64,000 nt of DNA. It comes from Trichomonas vaginalis G3 (Eukaryota; Parabasalia; Trichomonadida; Trichomonadidae). The first letter of the stretch is position 1, and every line of letters begins with the position of its first letter. The notes under the pieces are model-generated. The model made no database searches. It saw only the letters and a list, made by a program, of their open reading frames with translations, and was not told the DNA's origin. Location of the stretch: contig NC_067208.1 of the NCBI RefSeq assembly GCF_026262505.1, positions 5,341,962-5,405,961 of the forward strand. The letters run 5' to 3'. Positions 1 to 8,689 of this stretch are shown piece after piece. The position numbers and the translations under genes were made by a program.

Positions 1-1
1 A

Positions 2-100
2 CAAACTCCTGTTCAAAAGTCAACTCCTAAACCGACTCCAACATTTAAACCAGAACCTACTCCTCAAATAAATCGTAAAACTCCTGCGTTTCCTTACTGA
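2..100 (+). CDS. C-terminal end of a proline/threonine-rich protein (5' partial)
   Basis: The frame is open from the window edge and ends at TGA 98-100. The visible 32 residues are rich in Pro, Thr and Lys (TPKPTPTFKPEPTP-like). This low-complexity tail resembles the charged, proline-rich tail of the protein at 34599-35183 in copy 1, but no domain is visible and no function can be given. Confidence 0.4.
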   Translation, partial: QTPVQKSTPKPTPTFKPEPTPQINRKTPAFPY

Positions 101-147
101 AAAATAACGTTATTTTTATTTAATATTAAAATTTTTATTTGATTGAA

Positions 148-354
148 ATGACAAATAAAGTCACTGAAGCAATGAAACAAAAGTTTTTGGTAGAATACAT
201 TAAATCAGGAACTATTCCAGAAGGTTTTTACATTCATACTATGAAGGATGGTAGAGTTCAGTTTAGAAAGATAAAGCAACCATTAGATAAAGAAGGAATT
301 TTGAGAAAGATTAAACTTCATGAGGACAACATTGCTGAACTTAGAAGAAGTTAG
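148..354 (+). CDS. Small Maverick-type protein, unknown function
   Basis: This is a 68-residue protein starting at ATG 148. It has a basic middle and a helical C-terminus (KIKLHEDNIAEL). The stretch around SGTIPEGFYIHTMKDGRVQF echoes the SGNTNSNYKVTFHRNGTASI region of the larger protein at 34599-35183. It may therefore be a short relative of that family. No catalytic motif is visible. Confidence 0.45.
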   Translation: MTNKVTEAMKQKFLVEYIKSGTIPEGFYIHTMKDGRVQFRKIKQPLDKEGILRKIKLHEDNIAELRRS

Positions 355-543
355 AAGAGTTGGAAAAGGAAGAGAGTTATAAAGCAATGAATTCAACAGG
401 GTGAAAAACCGGGTGAAAAAAGAGGTGAGATCTCACCACTTCACCTAAATTTATTTTTGTGCTATGTTTTCATACGTGTGAGGTGGTGATATCATTAATT
501 TTTAAGTTTATTTTTTATTTTATTTTATATTTTATTTATATAA

Positions 544-864
544 ATGACGAAAACTATTGAGATAACAAACTACAACGGTCATGAGTTCAAGAATTTGTTC
601 TTCGTTCCTCGTGAAAATACATTCTATCAGATACGAGGGAGAAAGGGTAAAGTTAGTTTGAGCGTTTATGACTACAAGCATAATGGAAAGTTTATACAAG
701 CATATGATACAAACGGTAAGCGTGTTTCATTAGCTTTGTCAAAACTTACAGGTATAAACTATGACAGTGATTTTGACCTATATGAAGAAGAAAGTGAGTC
801 AGAAGATTATGAGCTGTTATATGAAGCACAGCAATGGGAGGAGTTGCAATACTTTTGTAAGTGA
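544..864 (+). CDS. Protein related to the C-terminal part of the Maverick HNH protein
   Basis: This is a 106-residue protein with ATG at 544 and an AT-rich leader. The segment FYQIRGRKGKV...FIQAYDTNGKRVSLALSKL parallels FYLYTGVNYRKLQV...YVNARDTDGKNVHILLNKF near the C-terminus of the HNH protein at 33965-34549. The HNH motif itself is absent, so this is a stand-alone version of the C-terminal domain. The C-terminus is very acidic (EEESESEDYE). It may bind DNA, but this is inference. Confidence 0.5.
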   Translation: MTKTIEITNYNGHEFKNLFFVPRENTFYQIRGRKGKVSLSVYDYKHNGKFIQAYDTNGKRVSLALSKLTGINYDSDFDLYEEESESEDYELLYEAQQWEELQYFCK

Positions 865-1289
865 GAACGTTTATTTTTTTACATTAGTGAGGTGAAGTGG
901 TTGGCGGCTTGTAAATATTTAAGGTTAAGTTAGTGTTGTCGTTTGTGTTGTAAAGTATACGTTAACGGTTTCGTAAAGTGTCAAATTCACATATCATGGG
1001 TAAGGAGGCGCGCAGTGCCTCCGTACACTTGATAGGTGTATTAATTGCCATATAATTCGTTCGGAACAGTTTATTGGAATAATATTCAAAATACATGTTT
1101 TATTCAAAATCTCACTCACTTTTCAACACATCTCTGTGAAGCAGGATTTATTACTAAATGTAAAGGACCTGAGAAATCTGCTTCCAATGCGATTCATCAA
1201 TTATCATTTTCCATGACGAGTGCTTAATTTTTCCAAGAATTTATTTATCATTTTTTATTAAAAAATAAAAATAATAAAAAAAACATTTA

Positions 1290-2240
1290 TTTAAAAGAAG
1301 ATTAATGATATCTTCGTTCTTTGTCTGGAGTGCGACGTCTTTAGCTGTGTGTCCTTCGCTGTCAACAACACTCAAATCGAGATCTTCACGAGAAAGGAGA
1401 ACTTTGACAACTTCGATTTTTTCGTTTTCAATAGCGTTGAAAATAGAGTTCGCTTCATCAAGTTCTGACGGTTGACATCGACATTTTCGTGTTGAAGCAA
1501 CTCTTCGACGAAACTAGTTGAGCGCATTTAGCGGCAACATGGAGAGGTGTCCACTGATTGAGTCGACGCAGTTCAAGTCAACGTCATCTCGATCGGCGAA
1601 AAGACGGATTAAGTCTGAGAAATCATTAGATGCAGCGATGTGAAGAGGTGTGAAACTAGAATCATCAGGAAGTTGTGGATTGACATCTTTGTCGTTCAGA
1701 AGACACTCAACGCACTGTTTGTGGTGGAGAAGAACTGCGTAATGGAAGAGCACTGCGATTCTTCTTGTCGACGATGTTCTTCTCGATGCCTGGAAAACTC
1801 AAGAGAAGTTCTAAAGCTTCGAAATGTCCGTCACGAAGCTGCCCGGATCAATGCTGTACTGATGAGTTGTTAGTGGCATTGACATCAATGATGGATCAGA
1901 AAGAAGAAAGTCGCAGAACACGTGTGTGACCATTAATTGCTCTCAAACATAACACTTTAATTGTCAACATCTTCTTACAATTAAAGAATTCTGTAAACAA
2001 ATTCAATTTATTTGATTTATCAGATACTAATGTTTAAAAAAGCATATTGTTTTGATCAATTTCATCTAATTCAATATTGCATTCTATTACTGCTACTAAA
2101 CAATTCATTGTTTCGGCATATTCCATACAATTCGTATTTGTCAAAAAATTAAACATCAGATCCCAAATAGGATATAAATGATTTTTGTAGATACTAATTC
2201 TCGAAATTAATGTAGAGATGTTGGATATAAGACTAGTCAT
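1290..2240 (-). pseudogene. Broken ankyrin-repeat protein gene
   Basis: Reading leftwards from ATG 2240, a 68-residue helical N-terminal stretch is followed by ankyrin-type repeats. The clearest are at 1753-1514 (TPLHIAASNDFSDLIRLF) and near 1440-1300 (EVVKVLLSREDLDLSVVD then SEGHTAKDVALQTKNEDI). Several frameshifts and stops interrupt the gene, for example near 2033, 1850 and 1460, so no full-length product is possible. Ankyrin proteins are a very large, fast-changing family in Trichomonas. The ankyrin part is well supported. Linking the 2034-2240 stretch to the same gene is inference from position and strand. Confidence 0.7.
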
Positions 2241-3940
2241 ATATTAAGGGTGCACACGAGAGGATCATGTAAACTTCAGAATTTAGAACCTTATTTTTAG
2301 GCATTATCTTGGCTACCTATTTAGGCTCGAAAAGCAAAAAAATATCAAAAAATACAACTTGACTCCATTATGACCCTTTCATGGAGGTAGTTTTTATCCG
2401 CTAGTATTTTCCCTTTGAATCTCTTTACAATTCGAAATCAAATTCAAAACTCAGTAGAAGAAAGGAAGAATCGACTTACTACGGTTGTAATACGAATAAA
2501 TACATATATTTAATTATTTTTATTTACATAATAATTGTTTGAAGCCCATATTCCAACAAATTTTTAAATAAAAACATTAAAATGTTGAAAATGTTCATAT
2601 ATTTTAATAGGGTTTTGGCACTTTATTGAGGAATTACTACATACATAGTCGAACTGAACTTGATATTTTGAAATTTAAATTATTTATCAAAATTAAAATT
2701 TAACTTGAAATTTATAATTATTTAGTCATATTTTGCATAATTCTAAGTAGATTTTGTAAAAAATCAAGAAAGAAAAATTTTAACGTGCCTTATTTTTTCT
2801 TTTTTATAATAATACATATTATTATATAATTAACATATTCATAATGTTTCACCCTTTCAAAAATATAATCCTCCTCCTCTCAAATAAACGTACATACGGG
2901 TGGCCTCTTTTTTCAAAAAATTAAAATTTGAAATTTTGGGCTCAAATATTAGAGATTTTTTCAACTTTCAACGATATATGTTGTCTATATCAGACCTCCT
3001 TTCTTTTTGATACTTAACATTAGGGTTGTACAAACTGGCACGCCTGCTGGCACACCTTTTCTGGCCAGCTGGCACGATTTTTTAAAAAAACACATTAAAA
3101 AAGTCACTTTTTGCCCCATCTAATGAGATTTTTTTTACAATTTTTTTCCCCTTATTTTTCAATTTAGATATGATTTTAAGCTCTCCAAATTGAAGTTTAC
3201 CTGATGTTTCTTAGTTTTTATGATAATAAAATGTTGCAAAGTTGAGTTTGGATTCAATAAATTTAAGAAAATTTTATTTTACAATGAAATTATAAGAAAG
3301 GATGTTTTTATTAGTGATGCGAAAAATTCCCAAACATATGGGGTTTCTCATAGCCCGTCCCCTATCGTTTCCCCAATTCAATTTTTTTTTGGAATTTTAT
3401 TTTTTTTCCCGCCCATTTGAATTAAAAATGGGCGATTTTCGTTAATGTGATTGAAATATCATAAAATTAATACGTATTTTAGCTAATAATTCTATTTTTA
3501 TACAATATTCTCTCATTAAATCAACATTTTTTTCTAATTTTAATTTTTAATTTTTAATTTCTTCATAATTTTAGCGATTTATGCTCATTATTAGCAAATA
3601 AATAATATATATAATATACTTATTTCATTTTATTCAGATAGGTCTTTGGGATTGGGATACCTTGTCCAAATTCAGAGGAAGTTTGAGAGGTTGGGATGGG
3701 GTAGCCCATATTCAATTATCCCAAGTGTACTCCACGAATTTAAAATTATATTATATTATTGATGACATATCTAAATTTATAGATAAAAATTTCAATGCGT
3801 ACACAATTTTTTTTGAGAAAATTCTTTTTTTTTACTTATTTTCATTCATAAAAGCTCACGTGAACTTAATTAACAACTGAGACATTTCCTATGAAATCAT
3901 TTAATGCCGTCAAAATAGACATGTCTAAGCTGTTTTGAGT

Positions 3941-3987
3941 GACTTTCGCTCGATGTCTGATGCAATATCAGACATCGAGCGAAAGTC
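3941..3987. repeat. Perfect 21-bp inverted repeat (hairpin)
   Basis: Arms 3941-3961 and 3967-3987 are exact reverse complements, separated by 5 nt. The arm contains GACTTTCGCTCGATG. Degenerate copies of the arm (TCGAGCGAAA or its complement) recur near 4087, 4170 and 4197. Confidence 0.9.
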
Positions 3988-4023
3988 TCTAATATTGGCA
4001 ACACATCCATACGATCAATACTA

Positions 4024-4220
4024 TAGCTACGAATTACAAGCCTGTTTGGGCAATTTTTGGCCGAGTTCTGATTTTTCATTAGATCTCGAGCGAAATTCTC
4101 TCAAATTGGCTGCCAGTTCATAAGAGTGAAACTCTAGCTACGAATTAGAAGCTTGCTTGAGAGACTCTCGCTCGCGTTGGGATCTGCATCAGAACTCGAA
4201 CGAAAGCCTCTCAAAGTGGT
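4024..4220. repeat. Degenerate ~112-bp tandem repeat
   Basis: AGCTACGAATTACAAG at 4024 recurs as AGCTACGAATTAGAAG about 112 bp later. Each copy is followed by a CTCGAGCGAAA-type motif and a CTCTCAAA(T/G)TGG tail. The repeat forms part of the hairpin-rich interior of the TTAA-flanked element. Confidence 0.6.
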
Positions 4221-4224
4221 AAGA

Positions 4225-4418
4225 CCTGCTCATTGTTGAGCAGGAGCTGCGTAATGTGTTCGAGTAGAGTGAGGCTCTTCTAAGATCTTCCTTGTGATTG
4301 GAAGAAATTAGAAGAGTCTCACTCTACTATTTTGTAATTGTATGCCCTGGCCTTTGAGTGACCAGGGCTGCGTAATGAATTCGAGTAGGATTGTACAATA
4401 GCTCGGCAAACGCCGAGC
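4225..4418. repeat. Cluster of four further hairpins
   Basis: Stems are at 4225-4232/4237-4244 (8 bp), 4264-4291/4300-4327 (28 nt, 25 paired), 4344-4350/4362-4368 (7 bp) and 4401-4407/4412-4418 (GCTCGGC/GCCGAGC). The short direct repeat GCTGCGTAATG lies after the first and third stems. The last stem and the sequence after it recur at 47752-47788. Confidence 0.8.
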
Positions 4419-4850
4419 AAATTGATATAAACGTACATCCCACAAAAAATGGATTGTCAAAATTTATCCCAAATTTTACAAAACCGCAGCGGTTATGACA
4501 TCCCAGGGCTAAAAAAATTCGGAAACTCGCATCTCTAATGTTGTCTATATCAGACCTCCTTTCTTTTTGATACTTAACATTGTTCCTAAATCTTAGCCGT
4601 TAAGGCTGTTCTGAAAATATTTTTTTCGAAAAAAGTCGAAAAAATTCTTAAAATTCAAAAATCCCTTAATTCCTGAGGATTTTGGAAAACAGTTTTTACA
4701 TGAACATGTGTATATTATATGAAGTATATTGATAAGGTAAAAATCAAATTTTATTGCATATTCATCGAGAAAATAAACTAACGAATCCCTCAAAATTGAG
4801 AGGGTAATCCTCCTCCTCTCAAATAAACGTACATACGGGGGCACCCTTAA

Positions 4851-5222
4851 TTAATCTTCACATCAAAAAAACGATTATGTTTTTTTCTTTTTCACTTTTC
4901 ATATCCCCAAGAAAAGATAAATCAACCAAATAATCAATTCTTATTATCAAACCATTGACATTTAAAATAAGTGTTTCATATGATCAAATATTGAGAAAAA
5001 TCACAAATATTTATATCCACAAAAAATATTTATTTATATACATATGGACGACGAGGCACAAATAATTTTTGAATTTTGAATTTTTTTCATCATTTGTTGT
5101 TTTCATTTTTTTGATTTTGAAATTTTTTTGGAATTTTTGATGATTTATGTGAATGATATAATGATTGTAATAGACTCAAGGATCGTATTTCCATCAAAAT
5201 ATTTCACTTCTTTATAAGTTTA
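4851..5222. other. AT-rich intergenic DNA upstream of the DHHC gene
   Basis: Apart from the initiator at 5223, I see only AT-rich sequence with homopolymer runs and no coding potential. Confidence 0.6.
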
Positions 5223-5227
5223 TCATT
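5223..5227 (+). promoter_or_regulatory. Initiator element (TCATT) of the DHHC gene
   Basis: TCATT matches the trichomonad initiator TCAYW. The presumed +1 A (5225) is 11 nt upstream of ATG 5236, the usual short-leader spacing in this lineage. Confidence 0.65.
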
Positions 5228-5235
5228 TCAAGTTG

Positions 5236-5955
5236 ATGAGGTTAGCACCATTCCGTCTTATTTTGCTTCCTCAACGAATAATGCTATTCCTCGTATATGC
5301 TGGAATGAACTATTACGTATATCATTACTTTATTAGTCCTTCCAGCTATATCTTCAAAGAATTAAGTTTAATAACTGCAATAATTTGGTCTATAATTTCA
5401 TTTATGTTTTTATGGAGTTATATAATTGTTTGTTGGATAGATGCTGGATCAACTATTTCCCTAATTAAAAATATTAAACCACACGAAAAAGAAAAATACG
5501 AATTCCTCACAAGTGAAAAGTTAAACAAATGCGAGAAATGCAATTTACCAAAGACAGAAAGAACTCATCACTGTTCCAAATGTAATTTATGCTACTACAA
5601 ATTTGATCACCACTGCCTCATTATTGGAAATTGCATTGGTTTTCATAATTCTCAAGCATTTGTTATTTTCTTAGTATACGGTACATTATCTTGGCTCTTC
5701 GCCGGAATCATTACATTTTTCTCCAAGAGCTACTACAATGGATTCAACTCAACAGATTCGTTTGTCATTACATTAGGTTTTGCTTGCTTATTTATTTGCA
5801 ATTTTATTTTCGCAAAATTATCTTACGAAGATTATACACAGAATAGAACAGCATACGACCGTGTTACACATCGCAAATATTCAGTAAAAAGACTGAAATT
5901 AAAATACCCTTTCCCAATATACAAAATACTTCCAGATTTAGATGAAAGAATATAA
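5236..5955 (+). CDS. DHHC-type protein S-acyltransferase (palmitoyltransferase)
   Basis: This is a 239-residue polytopic membrane enzyme of the zDHHC family, which transfers palmitate from CoA to cysteines of target proteins on Golgi, ER or plasma membranes. Hydrophobic segments lie near residues 13-33, 44-66, 141-162 and 173-195. The cysteine-rich domain between helices 2 and 3 (about 99-140) carries the Zn-binding Cys/His pattern and the catalytic DHHC at 124-127. The usual TTxE motif after the last helix is only loosely present (YTQNRTAYD). ATG 5236 is chosen because the initiator is 11 nt upstream. The stop lies in TATAAAA, giving the TAAA polyadenylation context. Confidence 0.92.
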   Translation: MRLAPFRLILLPQRIMLFLVYAGMNYYVYHYFISPSSYIFKELSLITAIIWSIISFMFLWSYIIVCWIDAGSTISLIKNIKPHEKEKYEFLTSEKLNKCEKCNLPKTERTHHCSKCNLCYYKFDHHCLIIGNCIGFHNSQAFVIFLVYGTLSWLFAGIITFFSKSYYNGFNSTDSFVITLGFACLFICNFIFAKLSYEDYTQNRTAYDRVTHRKYSVKRLKLKYPFPIYKILPDLDERI

Positions 5956-6290
5956 AAATACATCGACAACTTTTACTGTATGCCAAGTTAATTACGGATT
6001 TTAAATGTAATAGAATTGGCATTTTTATTTAACGAATGTTATCATACTAATATATGATAATAACAATACTATTTTATCTGATGGAAATATATTTTCATTA
6101 GAACTAATACAAATTTACATTTGCAAAATTTCGTATTGAATAAGTAGAAACATCGAACCAGATGCTATTGTTGAGTCGTCTATTATGTATCAAAATATTT
6201 TGTTATAATACTTTAACTTCATAAAGCTAACTTATAAAAAAAAATTTGCATTTAAAAGTCTTGATCTTAAACAAATGCACAAATAAGAAA
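5956..6290. other. Convergent intergenic region, no gene seen
   Basis: This is AT-rich spacer between the 3' ends of the DHHC and Mob1 genes. No repeat or ORF of note was found. Confidence 0.6.
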
Positions 6291-6944
6291 TTATAATTGT
6301 TGTATGATAGATTCAAGAGGAGCAAGTTGCTCTTGTGGAATTAATTCAAACTCCTGAGCGAAGAAAATAAAGTATCTAAATGAGCGATTGACTTGCTCTT
6401 GAATTTGGCATTTTTGTATATCGTCAAGATGATGATGGTATAAGTGCGCGTAAATTCTGAATAATCTCCTGAATACTTTTGAGACTATTTCAATGAAATT
6501 CTTAGGGAAAGGAACATCTGTGTCCGGAGGGAATATACTTTCGTTCTCAATAATCTCCTCCGTTTCTTCCATTACGCGGCATATATATTCTCTTGCGCAA
6601 AGAGTGATTGGTTTATCCTTTGTATTAATTTTCTGATATAAATATTTAAATCCAGGACCTGCGCTCATTTCTGGGCAAGTTTCTTCCTTACAAAAATCAA
6701 GAAGTGGGTTGAGTATGAAAGAGAGTTGATTATAAAAATCAACAGTAGATACTGCAATCCATTCATTCTTGTTTTCACCAGGAGGAAGCTTAACTCCCTT
6801 TCTAAGATCAGACATCATTGTTTGCTGCCATAAAATCTGAAGTTTTGGATTTCTATATTGCTTCTCCACACCCTTTACAGGCTTAAATGTGCCTACGTCG
6901 CGCTTACTGTCGTTAGAAATTTAAACATACAACCAAGAAAACAT
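6291..6944 (-). CDS. Mob1/phocein family kinase activator, with a 24-nt intron
   Basis: This encodes a Mob1-type adaptor, which binds and activates NDR/LATS kinases in mitotic-exit and Hippo-like signalling. Exon 1 is 6944-6931 (14 nt) and exon 2 is 6906-6291. Removing 6930-6907 gives a 209-residue protein beginning MFSWF and running into TFKPVKGVEK, the hallmark Mob1 N-terminus. The Zn-binding set is visible: Cys in EETCPEM and His in YAHLYHHHLDDI. Without splicing, the ATG frame stops after seven codons, while the downstream frame lacks an ATG. It lies tail-to-tail with the DHHC gene. Confidence 0.9.
6907..6930 (-). other. 24-nt spliceosomal-type intron in the Mob1 gene
   Basis: On the minus strand the intron starts GTATGT and ends TCTAACGACAG, matching the 5' splice site and the fused branch-point/3' splice site of trichomonad introns. 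It is one of the very short intron class. Splicing restores the Mob1 frame exactly. Confidence 0.85.
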
Positions 6945-7312
6945 TTTATATTTTGGATGTAAAAAACCGAAATTCATTTCACTTATAAAATTTATTTTTC
7001 GAAAATATAAACTCAATCATATGTACTATTTCTTTGATTTTATATCAATTTTTTTATTCGTTGCATCGAATTCAATGGAGAACGGAAAGAATACGAAATA
7101 ATACTATTCAAAAGTGCATTTCCTCTTAGAAAATTTCGAAATAACTTTTTATTTAGTTTTTTCAGAAGGAATCTGACGTAAAAATTGCTTTTTGAATCCC
7201 TGTGTCAGAGGGATTAGATTACAAAGCTCATATTGAATAGGAAAACATATAGATATTTTGTATTAAATTAAAAAAATTGATTCGCAAAAAATTATTCTTT
7301 TAAACATTGTAA
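6945..7312. other. Intergenic region between Mob1 and the kinase gene
   Basis: This AT-rich spacer holds the Mob1 upstream region and the kinase 3' flank. No clear initiator was found close to the Mob1 start. Confidence 0.5.
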
Positions 7313-8311
7313 TTATAATACACTATCACCAAGTGTGGGTGCTGATTTCTTATTTTCCATATGCTTTTGGTGCATTTCGTTAATCCATTTCTTCAGATCT
7401 GCATCATAAGCTGGAGATGAGAATTTCTGAATCCAAGGATCATTAACAAGTTCATTAACATCAGAGCGTTGCTCAGGGTTAGGATAAAGGCATTTCATAA
7501 GAAATGCTTTGAAGTCAGGGGCGTAAGGATCAGGTAATTCAATTCTAACTTCTTTATCGACAAAATCTAATATGTCCCAGTATGTGACTTGAGCTGGATC
7601 CTTTGGAAGTGGGAAATGACCGAGTGCCATTTGGTAAATAATGATTCCAAGGCTCCAAACATCACTCTTAAACTGGTATTCCTTTCCTTTGATTCTTTCT
7701 GGGGCCATATATGAGATTGTGCCGACATAAGAACATGCCTGCTCGGATGAAGCAGTAAGTTGACGAGCTAAGCCAAAATCAGCAATCAAAACTTGTCCTT
7801 CAAGGGAAAGAAGAATGTTTGATGGCTTTAAATCGCGATGAATGTATGCATTCTTTCGTAAATAATGCAATCCTTGGACTGCTAAGTAAGAAATGCGGCC
7901 AAGTTGCGCTTCTGGTGGTATTGGCATGATTTTCAATGCTTCTGCTAATGTAAGACCATTAATATAGGGCATGATAATATGAATTGCTCCTGATTGGTAA
8001 AAAACATTGTACAAACGGAGAACATTAGGATGCCTTAATGTATTCATGCAATCAATTTCGTTTACTATAACTTTTAATTGTTCTTGAGTTTCGGCGTATT
8101 TTATCTTTTTAAGGGCATAAATTTCACCTGTATCGTTCATTTTGACCCTGTACACTGTGGAAAAGGCACCTTTTCCAACAAAATCTAAAAATGTAAGATC
8201 TTTAAGCGTAATATTGCTTGATAAGTTTTTAGGAATAGTGATAGGTTGCTCTAACTTCGGAATATTAAGCAAAAGTTCTTTCTTTCCCTTACGGCTACGA
8301 ATGCTTGTCAT
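7313..8311 (-). CDS. STE7/MEK-like serine/threonine protein kinase
   Basis: This is a 332-residue protein made almost entirely of a kinase domain (about residues 39-296). Visible motifs are the glycine loop GKGAFSTVY (46-54), catalytic Lys in ALKK (68), HRDLKPSN (158-165), DFG (178-180) and APE (203-205). The activation segment SSEQACSYVGT and the VGTISYMAPER signature resemble MAP-kinase kinases. MAP2K identity is therefore likely but not proven by motifs alone. The short basic N-terminus (RSRKGKKELLL) could be a docking site. ATG 8311 is the first Met. All catalytic residues are intact. Confidence 0.88.
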   Translation of the reverse strand: MTSIRSRKGKKELLLNIPKLEQPITIPKNLSSNITLKDLTFLDFVGKGAFSTVYRVKMNDTGEIYALKKIKYAETQEQLKVIVNEIDCMNTLRHPNVLRLYNVFYQSGAIHIIMPYINGLTLAEALKIMPIPPEAQLGRISYLAVQGLHYLRKNAYIHRDLKPSNILLSLEGQVLIADFGLARQLTASSEQACSYVGTISYMAPERIKGKEYQFKSDVWSLGIIIYQMALGHFPLPKDPAQVTYWDILDFVDKEVRIELPDPYAPDFKAFLMKCLYPNPEQRSDVNELVNDPWIQKFSSPAYDADLKKWINEMHQKHMENKKSAPTLGDSVL

Positions 8312-8689
8312 CGAAAGAAAATTTGATTACAAAAAGTGCGATTTTTAATTGAAAAATTCCAAATGGCTAAAAGCTCAACGAAAAGAAAAGTCTCTGGGAG
8401 TTATAAGTCTTTTCTAAAGCTTGAAAAAACAAAAATCATTTTGACTCGATGGAGTTTAAAGTTGATAAGTCCGCAGTATGAGAAAATCCATATTCATAGC
8501 CATAAATGCCATATCCATCAACATTGTTCAGCAGAACCCTTATCTTATCTTTATTTTGTGATCATACAAAATTCTCCGAGCACATAGCTCCACCATTCCT
8601 TCTGAAATTAAATACTAATGATTAAGCTCTTGGAGATACTTTGAATCAAATATGATGAATAAAGAATTCATTAAATTCAAGCCCATACA
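8312..8689. other. Divergent intergenic region
   Basis: This is spacer between the kinase start (leftward) and the leucine-rich-repeat gene (rightward). A short open frame at 8363-8587 starting MAKSSTKRK has no recognisable feature and is probably fortuitous. Confidence 0.4.

Larger units (their letters stand above)
1..890. mobile_element. Fragment of a Maverick-like element at the window edge
   Basis: The segment holds the end of a proline-rich reading frame and two small genes that resemble pieces of copy-1 Maverick proteins (the coiled-coil protein at 34599-35183 and the HNH protein at 33965-34549). It also contains the palindrome GTGAGATCTCAC near 425-436, followed by a CACTTCAC tract; the same combination recurs in Maverick intergenic DNA near 62362. 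The right limit is uncertain. A GGAGGC/GCCTCC hairpin near 1003-1022 could mark the terminus. The rest of the element lies left of the window. Confidence 0.6.
2248..4846. mobile_element. TTAA-flanked repeat element without coding capacity
   Basis: The element begins TTAA-GGGTGC (TTAA at 2244-2247) and ends GCACCC-TTAA (TTAA at 4847-4850), so termini are inverted and a TTAA duplication flanks it, as in piggyBac-like insertions. Inside are a 43-bp direct repeat (2982-3024 and 4539-4581) and a second copy of the right-end sequence (about 2865-2900). There is also a block of hairpins and 112-bp degenerate repeats (3941-4420). No convincing ORF is present. The inverted ends are only about 6 bp long, so the assignment is tentative. 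Confidence 0.4.

Noticed and set aside
1045-1227. 60-codon plus-strand ORF after the Maverick fragment
   Set aside because: It has no recognised motif, no initiator and no counterpart elsewhere in the window.
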